Source: Actinomycetes bacterium (GTDB lineage: Bacteria > Actinomycetota > Actinomycetes > Actinomycetales > Cellulomonadaceae). From it: 42,833 nt of DNA. Every line of letters begins with the position of its first letter. The first letter of the stretch is position 1. The notes below the pieces were generated by a model. The model was not told the DNA's origin, did no database searches, and worked only from the letters and a program-made list of their open reading frames with translations. The stretch spans positions 1 to 42,833 of the forward strand of contig JAJYSG010000014.1 in assembly GCA_021793675.1 (NCBI GenBank), written 5' to 3'. The position numbers were made by a program, and so were the translations under genes. Shown here in pieces: positions 23,065 through 31,557 of this stretch.

Positions 23065-24390
23065 TCAGTGGTGCACGACCGCCGGCTCCTCGCCACCCGG
23101 CACCGAGGCCGGCGTCGCGGGCTCCTGACCGGTGCCGCGCCACGCGGCGATGGCCCGCATCACGTGGTAGATGACGATCGCGGCGGCGGTGCCGAGCGCG
23201 ATCCCGGTGAACGAGAGGTTGCCCGAGGTCCACGTGTAGTTCGCGATGCCGACGACGAGCGGGATCGCGGCCGTGGTGAGGTTGACCGGGTTGGAGAAGT
23301 CCACCTTGTTCTGGAGCCAGATCCGGGCGCCGAGCAGGCCGATCATGCCGTAGAGCATGGTCGCCGCCCCGCCGAGCACCCCGGCCGGGACGGTGGCCAC
23401 CGCGGCGCCGAACTTGGGGCACATCGACAGCACGAGGGCGCCGACGCCGGCCACCCAGTACGCCGCGGTCGAGTAGACGCGGGTCGCCGCCATGACGCCG
23501 ATGTTCTCCGCGTAGGTCGTCGTGCCGGAGCCGCCGCCCAGGCCGGCGAGCGTGGTGGCCAGGCCGTCCGAGAACAGCGCGCGGCCCATGACGGGGTTGA
23601 GGTCGTGGCCGGTCATGGCGGACACGGACTTCACGTGCCCGATGTTCTCGGCGATGAGGACGATGACGACGGGGAGGAACACGGCCCACACGGAGGGCTT
23701 GATGGACGGCGCGACGAAGTTCGGCAGCCCCACCCAGGCGGCCTTGGAGATCGCCGAGTAGTCCACCTCGCCCTGGACCGCGGCCACGACGTAGCCGACG
23801 ACCACGCCGAGGAGGATCGACAGACGCCCGAGGATCCCCCGGAACAGCACGGTGATGAGGATGATCGAGCCCAGCGTGACGACGGCGGTGACCGGCGCGG
23901 TCTTGAAGTTGTTCCAGGCCGAGGGTGCGAGGTTCAGGCCGATGAGCGCGACGATCGTGCCGGTGACCACGGGCGGCATGACGACGTCGATCCAGTGCGC
24001 GCCCGCGACGTGCACCACGACGCCGACCACCATGAGCAGCACGCCGGTGACGAGGATGCCGCCGACGGCCGCCGACTGACCGCCCTGCTGCACCGCCACC
24101 CCGATCGGGGCGATGAACGCGAACGACGAGCCCAGGTAGCTGGGCAGCCGGTTCCCGGTGATGACGAGGAAGAGGATCGTGCCGACGGCCGAGAAGAACA
24201 GGGTGGTCGACGGCGAGAAGTGCGTGATGAGCGGGACGAGGAACGTCGCGCCGAACATCGCGACGATGTGCTGCAGGCCGATGCCGACCGTGCGTGGCCA
24301 GGTCAGTCGTTCGTCGGGCGCGACCACGTCGCCGGGGGGCACCGAGCGCCCCGTCCCGTGCAGCCGCCAGCCCCATCGGAACCCCGCCAT
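23065..24390 (-). CDS. NCS2 uracil (uracil-xanthine) permease
   Basis: 441 residues, about 14 hydrophobic segments. RTVGIGLQHIVAMFGATFLVPLIT is the start signature of UraA-like permeases (QHxxaMFgATvLVPlltG). SAMTGHDLNPVMGRALFSDGLATTLAGLGGGSGTTTYAENIGVMAATRVYST is the NCS2 transport core with GGxxxTTYxENxGvma and a conserved Glu. PAGVLGGAATMLYGMIGLLGARIW follows. It imports uracil by proton symport across the cell membrane. GAGGAGGACTC precedes ATG 24390. Upp (uracil phosphoribosyltransferase) at 28709 would use the product, although the genes are not adjacent. A small hairpin lies in the leader. Confidence 0.93.
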   Translation of the reverse strand: MAGFRWGWRLHGTGRSVPPGDVVAPDERLTWPRTVGIGLQHIVAMFGATFLVPLITHFSPSTTLFFSAVGTILFLVITGNRLPSYLGSSFAFIAPIGVAVQQGGQSAAVGGILVTGVLLMVVGVVVHVAGAHWIDVVMPPVVTGTIVALIGLNLAPSAWNNFKTAPVTAVVTLGSIILITVLFRGILGRLSILLGVVVGYVVAAVQGEVDYSAISKAAWVGLPNFVAPSIKPSVWAVFLPVVIVLIAENIGHVKSVSAMTGHDLNPVMGRALFSDGLATTLAGLGGGSGTTTYAENIGVMAATRVYSTAAYWVAGVGALVLSMCPKFGAAVATVPAGVLGGAATMLYGMIGLLGARIWLQNKVDFSNPVNLTTAAIPLVVGIANYTWTSGNLSFTGIALGTAAAIVIYHVMRAIAAWRGTGQEPATPASVPGGEEPAVVHH

Positions 24391-24418
24391 GAGTCCTCCT
24401 CGCGCCCGTCTTCACAAT

Positions 24419-24431
24419 CCCCGCACCGGGG
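24419..24431 (-). promoter_or_regulatory. Leader hairpin upstream of the uracil permease
   Basis: CCCCG CAC CGGGG is a 5-bp stem with a three-base loop, ending 28 nt before the permease ATG. A TAAGGT -10 candidate lies further upstream. It could affect translation or be incidental; a PyrR site was not recognised. Confidence 0.3.
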
Positions 24432-24520
24432 CTGCACGAACCTTACTGATCCTGTGTTTCGCGGAGTCGTCTCCACCCAGGAATCTCTCAACGTCCTCCT
24501 CTACCCTGGTGAGGTTCTCC

Positions 24521-25819
24521 ATGCCGACGCCCCGGGAGGCTGCCCTGTCACGCGCCCTGCTCCGCAGCCGGAACGCCGCCTGGGCCGCCTTCCTGGCGGT
24601 CCACGCCTGGCTGGCGTTCCTCGGCGTCGTCGTCATGCCGAACCAGGCGTTCTGGGACCTGCAGCTGTACCGGTACTGGATGTGGCTCGGCGTGCACGTC
24701 GGGCAGTGGCCGGGCCTGGAGGCGGCGTGGGTGTACCCGGCGGGTGCGACGATCCCCATGCTCGTCGCCGGCGCGGGCGGGCTGGGCTACGGCAGCGGCT
24801 ACGCGATCGTCTGGTCGTTGATGATCACGGCGCTCGACGCGGCTGCGCTGGCGGTGCTCATACGGCGGCGCAACGGCCTCGCCGCCGCCTGGTGGTGGAG
24901 CGCGTTCCTCCTGCTGCTGGGCCCGGTCGCGATGGGCCGGCTGGACGCGGTGATCGCGCCGCTCGTCGTCGTCGGTCTGCTGTGGGGGCTGGACCGGCCC
25001 GCGGTCGCCTCGTTCCTGCTGACGTTCGGCGCCTGGATCAAGGTGGCGCCCGGCGTGCTGCTCGCGCCGCTGTTCCTCGTCGTGCGCCGACCCTGGCGCG
25101 ACATCGTGGTCCCGGCCGCGGCCTTCTCGGCGGTCGTCGTCGGCACGGTCATCGGGCTCGGCGGCCGTGACAACGTGTTCTCGTTCCTCTTCGAGCAGGG
25201 CTCGCGAGGGCTGCAGATCGAGTCGGTCGGCGCCACCCCCTGGTTGCTGGTGGGCCTGTTCTCGACGAGCATCACGCGCTGGATGAACCAGGAGATCAAC
25301 ACCTGGGAGGTGGCCGGTCCGGGGACCTCGCAGATGGCCGGGCTGCTCGGCGTGCTCTTCGACCTGGCGCTCGTCGCCGTCGTGGTGCTGCTGTGGCGGC
25401 GCCGCCAGGCGCTGGGCGAACGCCTCTGGACGGACGATGCCCAGCGGTACGAGCTCCTGGTGCGTGGGGCGCTCGTCCTGACGCTCGCGATGCTCGTCGT
25501 CAACAAGGTCCTGTCGCCGCAGTACATCGGCTGGCTCGCAGGCCCGGTCGTCGTCGCCGTGGCGCTCGGGCTGCCGGGCTGGGACCGCACCCGGCGGACC
25601 GTGCTGGCCGTCGCCGGCGCGACGCAGGTGATCTTCCCGTTCCTGTACGGCCAGATCACCTACGGCGGCGCGGGCACCACGTTCCTGCTCGCGGCGCGCA
25701 ACGTCACGCTCGTCGTGCTGCTCGCCTGGTCGGTCAAGGCGCTGCTGGTCACGCGGGACGACGAGGCGGCCCAGCTCGAGCGTTCCGGCGCGCGCGTCGC
25801 CGCGTCCGCGACCTCCTGA
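24521..25819 (+). CDS. GT87-like (DUF2029) membrane mannosyltransferase
   Basis: 432 residues from ATG 24521, with GAGG 7 nt upstream. There are about ten TM segments. FWDLQLYRYWMWLG near the N-terminus resembles the DxxxY motif in the first outer loop of GT-C glycosyltransferases. RRNGLAAAWWWSAFLLLLGPVAMGRLDAVIAPLVVVGLLW and FGAWIKVAPGVLLAPLFLVVRRPWRD match the GT87 (PimE-like) pattern (rxdxxxxll...a..iKv.P). NKVLSPQYIGWLAGPV is the late conserved block. It would use polyprenyl-phosphate mannose at the outer membrane face. The acceptor (lipid, glycan or protein) is unknown. It stands alone, divergent from the permease. Confidence 0.75.
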   Translation: MPTPREAALSRALLRSRNAAWAAFLAVHAWLAFLGVVVMPNQAFWDLQLYRYWMWLGVHVGQWPGLEAAWVYPAGATIPMLVAGAGGLGYGSGYAIVWSLMITALDAAALAVLIRRRNGLAAAWWWSAFLLLLGPVAMGRLDAVIAPLVVVGLLWGLDRPAVASFLLTFGAWIKVAPGVLLAPLFLVVRRPWRDIVVPAAAFSAVVVGTVIGLGGRDNVFSFLFEQGSRGLQIESVGATPWLLVGLFSTSITRWMNQEINTWEVAGPGTSQMAGLLGVLFDLALVAVVVLLWRRRQALGERLWTDDAQRYELLVRGALVLTLAMLVVNKVLSPQYIGWLAGPVVVAVALGLPGWDRTRRTVLAVAGATQVIFPFLYGQITYGGAGTTFLLAARNVTLVVLLAWSVKALLVTRDDEAAQLERSGARVAASATS

Positions 25820-25988
25820 CGAGACGCGACCCCACCGCGCGGCGCGAACCCACCAGGCACCTGGTTCAGTGCGTGTCACACAGAGCAGAGGTCGCAGCCC
25901 GGCGGCAGGTCGAGGCTGATGCCGCGCGGCCAAGGAGCGCGACATAGCCTCGGTTCGTAAGCACCGTGAACCGAGGGAGATCACCACC

Positions 25989-26966
25989 ATGCGTGCCGTC
26001 GTCCACCACCGCTTCGGCGACCCTGCCGAGGTCCTCGTCGTCGAGACCGTGCCCACCCCGGAGCCCGGCCCCGGGCAGGTGCGCGTACGCGTGCTCGCCT
26101 CGCCCATCCACAACCACGACCTGTGGACCATCCGGGGGACCTACGGCTACCAGCCCGAGCTGCCGGCGCGGGCCGGCACCGAGGCCGCCGGCGTCGTCGA
26201 CGCGCTCGGGGAGGGCGTCGAGAGCCTCCAGGTCGGCCAGCGGGTGGCCACCGGCGGCACCTTCGGGGCGTGGGCGGAGTACGTCATCGCCCCGGCCGCC
26301 GGGATGGTGCCGGTGCCCGACGGTCTGCCCGACGAGGTCGCCGCCCAGGTGGTCGCGATGCCTTTCAGCGCGATCAGCCTCATCGACTTCCTCGACCTGC
26401 GTGACGGTGACTGGCTGGTGCAGAACGCCGCCAACGGCGCGGTCGGGCGCCTCGTCGCCCAGCTCGCGGCCGGCCGCGGCCTGCACGTGCTCGGCCTGGT
26501 GCGCCGCCCCGGCGCGGTCGAGGAGCTGGCCGCCCAGGGCATCACGAACGTGGTCGCCACGGACGCTGCCGACTGGCGTGAGCGCGTGCGCGAGGTCACG
26601 GGCGGGGCACCCCTCGTCGCCGGCGTCGACTCGGTCGGCGGCCAAGCCGCCGGCGACGTCGCCTCGCTGCTCGCGGAGGGCGGCACGCTGGCGGTCTTCG
26701 GCGCCATGGCCGCCCCGACGCTGCAGATCGCCTCGGGCGACGTCATCTTCAAGCAGCTCGTCGTGCGGGGCTTCTGGGGCAGCAGGGTGAGCGCCGCCAT
26801 GGCGCCCGCCAAGCGAGCCGCGCTCATGGGCGAGGTGTTCCGCAGCCTGGTCGCCGGCACGCTGACCTTGCCCGTCGCGGCGACGTACGGCCTCGACGAC
26901 GTCGCGCAGGCCGCGGCCGCCAGCCTCGACGCCGGGCGCGTCGGGAAGGTCCTCCTGCGGCCCTAG
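25989..26966 (+). CDS. MDR-superfamily oxidoreductase (quinone / enoyl reductase type)
   Basis: 325 residues. The GroES-like N-terminus includes PGPGQVRVRVLASPIHNHDLWTIRGTYGYQPELPARAGTEAAGVV. The nucleotide-binding motif QNAANGAVGRLVAQLAAGRGLHVLGLVRR resembles the NAAnSavGq motif of 2-enoyl thioester reductases (MECR/ETR) and zinc-free quinone reductases. No zinc ligands are present. It is an NADPH-dependent reductase of unknown substrate. GAGGGAGATCACCACC precedes ATG 25989. It stands alone; the 169-bp region upstream (25820-25988) holds no other gene. Confidence 0.87.
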   Translation: MRAVVHHRFGDPAEVLVVETVPTPEPGPGQVRVRVLASPIHNHDLWTIRGTYGYQPELPARAGTEAAGVVDALGEGVESLQVGQRVATGGTFGAWAEYVIAPAAGMVPVPDGLPDEVAAQVVAMPFSAISLIDFLDLRDGDWLVQNAANGAVGRLVAQLAAGRGLHVLGLVRRPGAVEELAAQGITNVVATDAADWRERVREVTGGAPLVAGVDSVGGQAAGDVASLLAEGGTLAVFGAMAAPTLQIASGDVIFKQLVVRGFWGSRVSAAMAPAKRAALMGEVFRSLVAGTLTLPVAATYGLDDVAQAAAASLDAGRVGKVLLRP

Positions 26967-27092
26967 CGACACGGACCCGCGCGCAGCCGGCACGGCAGCG
27001 CGGCGCCCACCCGACGGCGATCCCGACGCCGACGGGCGAGGATGAGAACGGCCCCGGCGCATGGGAGCCCGGGGCCGTTCTGCTGCGCTGCG

Positions 27093-27179
27093 CGGTGGCG
27101 GTGGGATTCGAACCCACGGTGGACTTTCACCCACACACGCTTTCGAGGCGTGCTCCTTTGGCCGCTCGGACACACCACC
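27093..27179 (-). tRNA. tRNA-Ser(CGA)
   Basis: On the minus strand the acceptor GGTGGTG (27179-27173) pairs with CGCCACC (27100-27094), followed by discriminator G at 27093. The anticodon loop CTCGAAA gives CGA. There is a long variable arm, and the T arm carries GTGGGTTCGAATCCCAC. CCA is not encoded. It is intact, and it differs from the tRNA-Ser(GGA) remnant at 425-475. Confidence 0.95.
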
Positions 27180-27226
27180 TGGCGGGACGAGGGTACCTGA
27201 GCGTCGGCCCTGGCACCGAATCCGCT

Positions 27227-27232
27227 TACCGT
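27227..27232 (+). promoter_or_regulatory. -10 box of leaderless sirtuin gene
   Basis: TACCGT, then six bases, then GTG 27239. No ribosome site is visible. Confidence 0.45.
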
Positions 27233-27238
27233 GGTGCG

Positions 27239-28096
27239 GTGGGCACCCTGGACGACCTCGTCGCCGTGCTGTCGGGGCACCGGCTGGCGGTGCTGACCGG
27301 TGCCGGCGTCTCGACGGACTCCGGCATCCCCGACTACCGCGGGCCGGACTCTCCCCGGCGCACGCCGATGACCTTCCAGCAGTTCGTCGGCGACGAGCGG
27401 TTCCGGCGCCACTACTGGGCGCGCAACCAGGTGGGCTGGCGGCACGTCGCCACCCGCCGCCCGAACGCCGGGCACCGGGCGCTCGCCGCGCTGGAGCGAC
27501 GCGGCCTCGTCACCGGCGTGATCACGCAGAACGTCGACCTGCTGCACGAGGCTGCCGGCAGCCGGCGCGTCATCGACCTGCACGGCCGGTACGACGAGGT
27601 GCGCTGCCTGCGGTGCGGCGCCCGGTACCTGCGCGACGAGGTCGCCGACCGGCTCGACGAGCTCAACCCTGGGTTCGTCGAACGGGTCGGCGAGGTGGGT
27701 GACGTCGAGATCGCCCCGGACGCGGACGCCGTCATCGAGCAGACCGCGGACTTCGTCGTCGCGGAGTGCTGGGCGCCGGACCCGGACGGTCGCCAGGCCC
27801 GCTGCGGCGGCATCCTCAAGCCCGACATCGTCTACTTCGGCGAGACCGTGCCGGCGACGCGCGTGGCGGCCGGATATGCGCTGGTCGACGACGCCGACGC
27901 GCTGCTCGTCGCCGGATCGTCGCTCGCGGTGCAGTCGGGACTGCGGTTCGTCCGGCATGCCGCCGCGGCCGGCAAGCCGGTGGCGATCGTCAACCGCGGC
28001 GCCACGCGCGGCGACCGGTACGCCAAGGTCACGCTGCACGCCGGCACGTCCGAGGTGCTCGCCGCGCTCGTCTGGCTGCTGCCCGAGCACACCTAG
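27239..28096 (+). CDS. Sir2-family NAD-dependent protein deacylase (class II-like)
   Basis: 285 residues from GTG 27239. NAD site: LTGAGVSTDSGIPDYRG (19-35) and TQNVD (96-100), with catalytic His115 in LHG. The zinc module has C123-x2-C126, then a second pair of cysteines in ECWAPDPDGRQARCGG. A longer insertion between them, with LNPGFVERV and PDADAVIE, is as in SIRT4-like class II enzymes. It removes acyl groups from lysine, consuming NAD+. It starts just after tRNA-Ser on the opposite strand. Its TAG shares bases with the stop of the convergent tadA (CTAG, 28093-28096). Confidence 0.92.
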   Translation: MGTLDDLVAVLSGHRLAVLTGAGVSTDSGIPDYRGPDSPRRTPMTFQQFVGDERFRRHYWARNQVGWRHVATRRPNAGHRALAALERRGLVTGVITQNVDLLHEAAGSRRVIDLHGRYDEVRCLRCGARYLRDEVADRLDELNPGFVERVGEVGDVEIAPDADAVIEQTADFVVAECWAPDPDGRQARCGGILKPDIVYFGETVPATRVAAGYALVDDADALLVAGSSLAVQSGLRFVRHAAAAGKPVAIVNRGATRGDRYAKVTLHAGTSEVLAALVWLLPEHT

Positions 28097-28578
28097 TCGA
28101 CGAGCCGGTGCTGCTCGAAGAAGTGCTGGAGCAGCTGGGCGGACTCCTCGGCCCGCACACCACCGACCACCTCGACACGCGCCTGCGAGCGACGGTCCCG
28201 CAGCACGTCCCACTGCGAGCCGACCGCGCCTGCCTTGGGGTCCCAGGCGCCGAACACCACGCGCTGCACGTGGGACAGGAGCGCGGCCCCGGCGCACATC
28301 AGGCACGGCTCCAGGGTCACGACGAGCGTGCACTCGTCGAGGTGCCAGCGGCCGAGGTTCTTCGCGGCGTCGCGCAGCGCGACGACCTCGGCGTGGGCCG
28401 TCGGGTCCGCCTCGTCCTCGCGCGCGTTGTGGCCCCAGCCGACGACGTGCGCACCGGGTGCCACCACCACGGCGCCCACCGGCACGTCCCCGGTGAGCAG
28501 GGCGCGGCGCGCCTCGTCGAGCGCGATCCCCATCGCCCACGCGTCGACCGGCTGCACCGGCCTGCCCGCCTCACCCAT
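28093..28578 (-). CDS. tadA: tRNA-specific adenosine deaminase
   Basis: 161 residues from ATG 28578. Zinc and catalytic residues are His62 and Glu64 in TAHAEVVAL, and Cys92 and Cys95 in EPCLMCAGA. The body [33 protein letters not shown] is the standard cytidine-deaminase fold of TadA. It converts A34 of tRNA-Arg(ACG) to inosine. An upstream extension into 28710 would overlap the upp promoter and was not used. Its stop overlaps the sirtuin stop. It is back to back with upp. Confidence 0.93.
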   Translation of the reverse strand: MGEAGRPVQPVDAWAMGIALDEARRALLTGDVPVGAVVVAPGAHVVGWGHNAREDEADPTAHAEVVALRDAAKNLGRWHLDECTLVVTLEPCLMCAGAALLSHVQRVVFGAWDPKAGAVGSQWDVLRDRRSQARVEVVGGVRAEESAQLLQHFFEQHRLVD

Positions 28579-28695
28579 GCCGTCATCTTGTCGGATCGTG
28601 GCGCGCGCGACGGACGCGACGTGCGTGGCGCGTCCGCGCCGGCCACGCGCCGGCAGCACCCGCGACCGGCGGACCGGCGGCCCGGAAGCCGCCAC

Positions 28696-28701
28696 TAGGC
28701 T
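28696..28701 (+). promoter_or_regulatory. -10 box of leaderless upp
   Basis: TAGGCT, then seven bases, then ATG 28709. The gap lacks a ribosome site. Confidence 0.5.
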
Positions 28702-28708
28702 GGCGGCC

Positions 28709-29344
28709 ATGCGCCTGCACGTCGCGGATCACCCCCTGGTCACCCACAAGCTCACCATCCTGCGCGACACGAAGACGCCGTCGCCGACGTTCCGCCAGCT
28801 CGTCGACGAGCTGGTGACGCTGCTGGCCTACGAGGCCACGCGCGACGTCGCCACCCACCCGGTGGAGATCGAGACGCCGGTCGCCAGGACCACCGGCCGC
28901 AAGCTGGCCGACCCGGCGCCGATCGTCATCCCGATCCTGCGCGCCGGCCTCGGCATGCTCGAGGGCATGACCCGCCTGCTGCCCACCGCGGAGGTCGGCT
29001 TCCTCGGGCTGAAGCGTGACGAGGAGACCCTCGAGGCCGTCACCTACGCCAACCGGCTCCCGGACGACCTCACCGGCCGGCAGGTGTTCATCCTCGACCC
29101 GATGCTCGCCACCGGCGGAACCCTCGTCGCGGCCATGCAGTACGTCTTCGAACGCGGCGCCCGGGACGTCACCGCGGTGTGCCTCATCGCGGCCCCCGAG
29201 GGCCTGAAGACCGTCGAGGCGTACGTGGGCGAGCGCGCCGACGTCCAGGTGGTGGTCGCGGCGCTCGACGAGCGGCTCAACGAGAAGGCGTACATCGTGC
29301 CGGGCCTCGGCGACGCGGGCGACCGCCTCTACGGCATCGTCTGA
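28709..29344 (+). CDS. upp: Uracil phosphoribosyltransferase
   Basis: 211 residues, the usual length. N-terminal [42 protein letters not shown] is the UPRT opening. [14 protein letters not shown] is the flexible-loop region, [15 protein letters not shown] the PRPP loop, and [26 protein letters not shown] the uracil-binding C-terminus. Reaction: uracil + PRPP to UMP + PPi, in the cytoplasm. It works with the uracil permease at 23065-24390. The transcript is probably leaderless. Confidence 0.97.
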   Translation: MRLHVADHPLVTHKLTILRDTKTPSPTFRQLVDELVTLLAYEATRDVATHPVEIETPVARTTGRKLADPAPIVIPILRAGLGMLEGMTRLLPTAEVGFLGLKRDEETLEAVTYANRLPDDLTGRQVFILDPMLATGGTLVAAMQYVFERGARDVTAVCLIAAPEGLKTVEAYVGERADVQVVVAALDERLNEKAYIVPGLGDAGDRLYGIV

Positions 29345-29408
29345 CCGTCCGGCTCCACGGCCGTCCGATCGCTCGACCCAGGCCATCGTCGGACCCGTCC
29401 AGCCGAAC

Positions 29409-29425
29409 CGGGCCGACCTGGCCCG
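29409..29425. terminator. Weak hairpin between converging upp and sigma gene
   Basis: CGGGCC (29409-29414) and GGCCCG (29420-29425) are exact complements with a five-base loop, in the 91-bp gap between the two stops. There is no T run. Confidence 0.35.
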
Positions 29426-29435
29426 CCTGGCGCCT

Positions 29436-31463
29436 TCAGCCTTGCCGGGCTGCCGCCGGGTCGCCGTGCGGCCAGCACGCCCGGTCCCACCGCGGGATCC
29501 CGTCCCACCAGTGCCACCCGTCGCACCCGGCGGTCGGGGTCGGCGTGGGGGTCGGGGTCACCGTGGGCGTGGGCGTGGGGGTCGGCGTGGGCTTCACCGT
29601 CGGCGTCGACGTGGGTTCCGGGCTCGGCGTCGCGGTGGGCGTCGAGGTCGCCGTCGCGGTGGCCGTGGCCGTGGCCGTGGCGGGCGGCGTAGCGGTGGGC
29701 GTGGCGGCCGGCGTCGAGGACGGGACGGTGGTCGCGGGCGTGGTGTCCGCCGACCACGGCAGGATCGTCACCCGACCGGGGTGGCTGATCGCGTGACGCA
29801 GACCGTCCGCACTGACCTGCCACGTCACGCCACCGGTCGCGAACTCCTGCGCCACGCCGACCTGGACGCCCACGTGCGTCACCTGCCCCACGTCCAGCAC
29901 GGGGAGCGTGCACCGCACGCCGGTGCCGGCCGCGACGCAGCTCCACGCCCCGCCGAGGTGCACCGCGTAGTGGCCCGTCACCTGCTCGGCGACCTGTTCG
30001 GGGGTCACCCCGGCGGGCAGGTCGAGCTGGACGACGAGGTTCGTCACCGGGGCGGCGCCGGCGTTGGTCAGGTCGATGCCGAGGTCCTGCCCCGTACGGC
30101 CCGCGGTCAGCACCACGCCCGGGTCGCCGACGACGAGGTTGGGGGTCGCGGCCGCCGGGTCCGTGGTGGACGAGCTGGACGTGCCGCCGCCCGCGACGGT
30201 CGCCGACACGTCACCGGCACCACCGGTCGGTACGTCCGCGCCTCCCGTGGCCACCCCGCTCGGCGTCGCGGCGGGCATCGGGGCCAGCGGCAGGCCGACG
30301 ACGTCGTCGGCCGCGGCGACCGGCAGGGCGGCCGGGCTGGGCGTGCTGCCCGTGCCGGCCGACAAGGGGGAGCCGTGGCCGCCGCTCAGTGCGACGGCGC
30401 CGACGGTGATGCCCGCGACGACGACGATGCCGGCCACGCCCGCGACCAGAGCCGCCGGCACCGTCCCGAGGAAGGCGCCGATCGCGGCCAGCACGCCGCT
30501 GGTGGTCGTCCCGCCCGCCGCCACCACGCCCGCCGCACCGGCGGCGCCTGCAGCGCCGGCACCCGTGCCGCCAGCCGCGGTACCCACGGCAGCGCCTCCG
30601 GCAGCCGTGCCGCCGGACGTCAGCGTCGCGGCGCCGGCTGCCAGTCCCCCGCTCGTCGGCAGCCCGAGCCCGAGCGCCCCGAGCCCGGCCGCGCCGAGCA
30701 CGAGCGGCGCGATGATCGCCCGCAGGCCGTGGTTGACGTCACGCAGCTCCAGCACCAGGGCCCGGCAGTCGCCACAGGTCTCCAGGTGCCCCTCGACCAG
30801 GGCGGTGTCCCGCGCGCCGAGGCCGGCGCGCACGTATCCGCCCAGCTTGCCGGCGACCGAGCGACACGCGTCCGGCAGCTGGTCGGACAGGTGCATCTGC
30901 AGGTATGCCTGCCGCAGCCCTTCCCGCGCGCGGTAGGCCAGCGCGGCGGTGCTGTTGGCGGTCAGGCCCAGCAGCGGTCCGATCTCGGCGGGCGAGCGCC
31001 CTTCGATCTCGCTGTGCCACAGCACCGCCTGCCACCGCTCGGGCAGGCTCGCGAACGCGCGCGCGACGAGGGAGCGCTCGAACCCCGCAAGCGCCGGCTC
31101 CTCGGCCGCGGCGACCGGGATGGCGCCGGACTCCAGCACCGCGACGTCGTCGGTCGGATCTGCCCGGCGACCGCGCTCCCGCTGGACGGCGGCGGTGCGG
31201 CGCACCACGGTGAACAGGTAGGCGCGGAACGCGTCCGTGGGGCCGGAGCCGCCGCGCAGCGCCCCCCACACGGCCGCGAACGCGTCGGAGACCGCGTCCT
31301 CGGCCTCGGCAGTCCCGGACGTGTACCGCCGGGCGACGATCAGCGCCGCGCCGGCATGCCGTTCGTACAGCGCTCCGAAGGCCGTCGCGTCACCGGAACG
31401 CGCCGCACTGATGAGGTCGGCATCGGACCGCAACTCGGTGCCTGTGCCACGACTGGGTTCCAC
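29436..31463 (-). CDS. ECF sigma factor fused to zinc anti-sigma, membrane and extracellular parts
   Basis: 675 residues from GTG 31463 (GGAGG 5 nt upstream); the frame is open further upstream, without a ribosome site. Order: sigma region 2 (about 14-95), region 4 (128-190, SLPERWQAVLWHSEIEGRSPAEIG), then the anti-sigma zinc motif H226-x3-C230-x2-C233. An Ala/Gly-rich stretch with one weak (250-268) and one strong TM (328-360) follows. The extracellular part has a beta-rich domain (440-570, PGVVLTAGRTGQDLGIDLTNAGAAPVTNLVVQLDLP). Then comes a Pro-Thr linker (576-645) and a Trp-rich tail with two Cys. Fused ECF/anti-sigma proteins of this plan are known (ECF52/53-like groups), some with carbohydrate-binding ends. 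It probably senses an external, perhaps glycan, signal and releases the sigma part. Confidence 0.85.
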   Translation of the reverse strand: MEPSRGTGTELRSDADLISAARSGDATAFGALYERHAGAALIVARRYTSGTAEAEDAVSDAFAAVWGALRGGSGPTDAFRAYLFTVVRRTAAVQRERGRRADPTDDVAVLESGAIPVAAAEEPALAGFERSLVARAFASLPERWQAVLWHSEIEGRSPAEIGPLLGLTANSTAALAYRAREGLRQAYLQMHLSDQLPDACRSVAGKLGGYVRAGLGARDTALVEGHLETCGDCRALVLELRDVNHGLRAIIAPLVLGAAGLGALGLGLPTSGGLAAGAATLTSGGTAAGGAAVGTAAGGTGAGAAGAAGAAGVVAAGGTTTSGVLAAIGAFLGTVPAALVAGVAGIVVVAGITVGAVALSGGHGSPLSAGTGSTPSPAALPVAAADDVVGLPLAPMPAATPSGVATGGADVPTGGAGDVSATVAGGGTSSSSTTDPAAATPNLVVGDPGVVLTAGRTGQDLGIDLTNAGAAPVTNLVVQLDLPAGVTPEQVAEQVTGHYAVHLGGAWSCVAAGTGVRCTLPVLDVGQVTHVGVQVGVAQEFATGGVTWQVSADGLRHAISHPGRVTILPWSADTTPATTVPSSTPAATPTATPPATATATATATATSTPTATPSPEPTSTPTVKPTPTPTPTPTVTPTPTPTPTAGCDGWHWWDGIPRWDRACWPHGDPAAARQG
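29531..29740 (-). repeat. Pro-Thr / Ala-Thr codon repeat inside the sigma-fusion gene
   Basis: Short 6-nt units (GGCGTG, GGGGTC, GCCGTG types on the plus strand) alternate for about 210 bp. They encode TPTPTP and ATATAT runs, the extracellular linker. It is coding sequence, prone to slippage. Confidence 0.85.
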
Positions 31464-31496
31464 ACCGCCCTCCGATTCGTCCGGATTGTCGTAGAC

Positions 31497-31511
31497 GAGT
31501 GTTTCACACTC
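31497..31511. promoter_or_regulatory. Inverted repeat between the sigma fusion and GGDEF-like genes
   Basis: GAGTGT TTC ACACTC, a perfect 6-bp inverted repeat, sits in the 94-bp divergent gap. Candidate operator. I did not find a convincing ECF-type GGAAC...CGTC promoter here. Confidence 0.4.
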
Positions 31512-31557
31512 CTCCGCAAGGGTGAATCGGCGAGAACCGGCGTCACCCTGAGTCCGA

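Noticed and set aside
22927-25170. A 747-codon plus-strand frame over the uracil permease
   Set aside because: Antisense to the permease; rich in Asp, His and Arg with no domain; an artefact of codon bias.
27095-27238. A sirtuin start further upstream
   Set aside because: The extension would be translated through the tRNA-Ser gene on the other strand; GTG 27239 begins the conserved domain at the expected distance.
29525-29740. Short tandem repeats resembling a CRISPR or minisatellite array
   Set aside because: The units are 6-nt, in frame and encode the Pro-Thr linker of the sigma fusion; there are no spacers.
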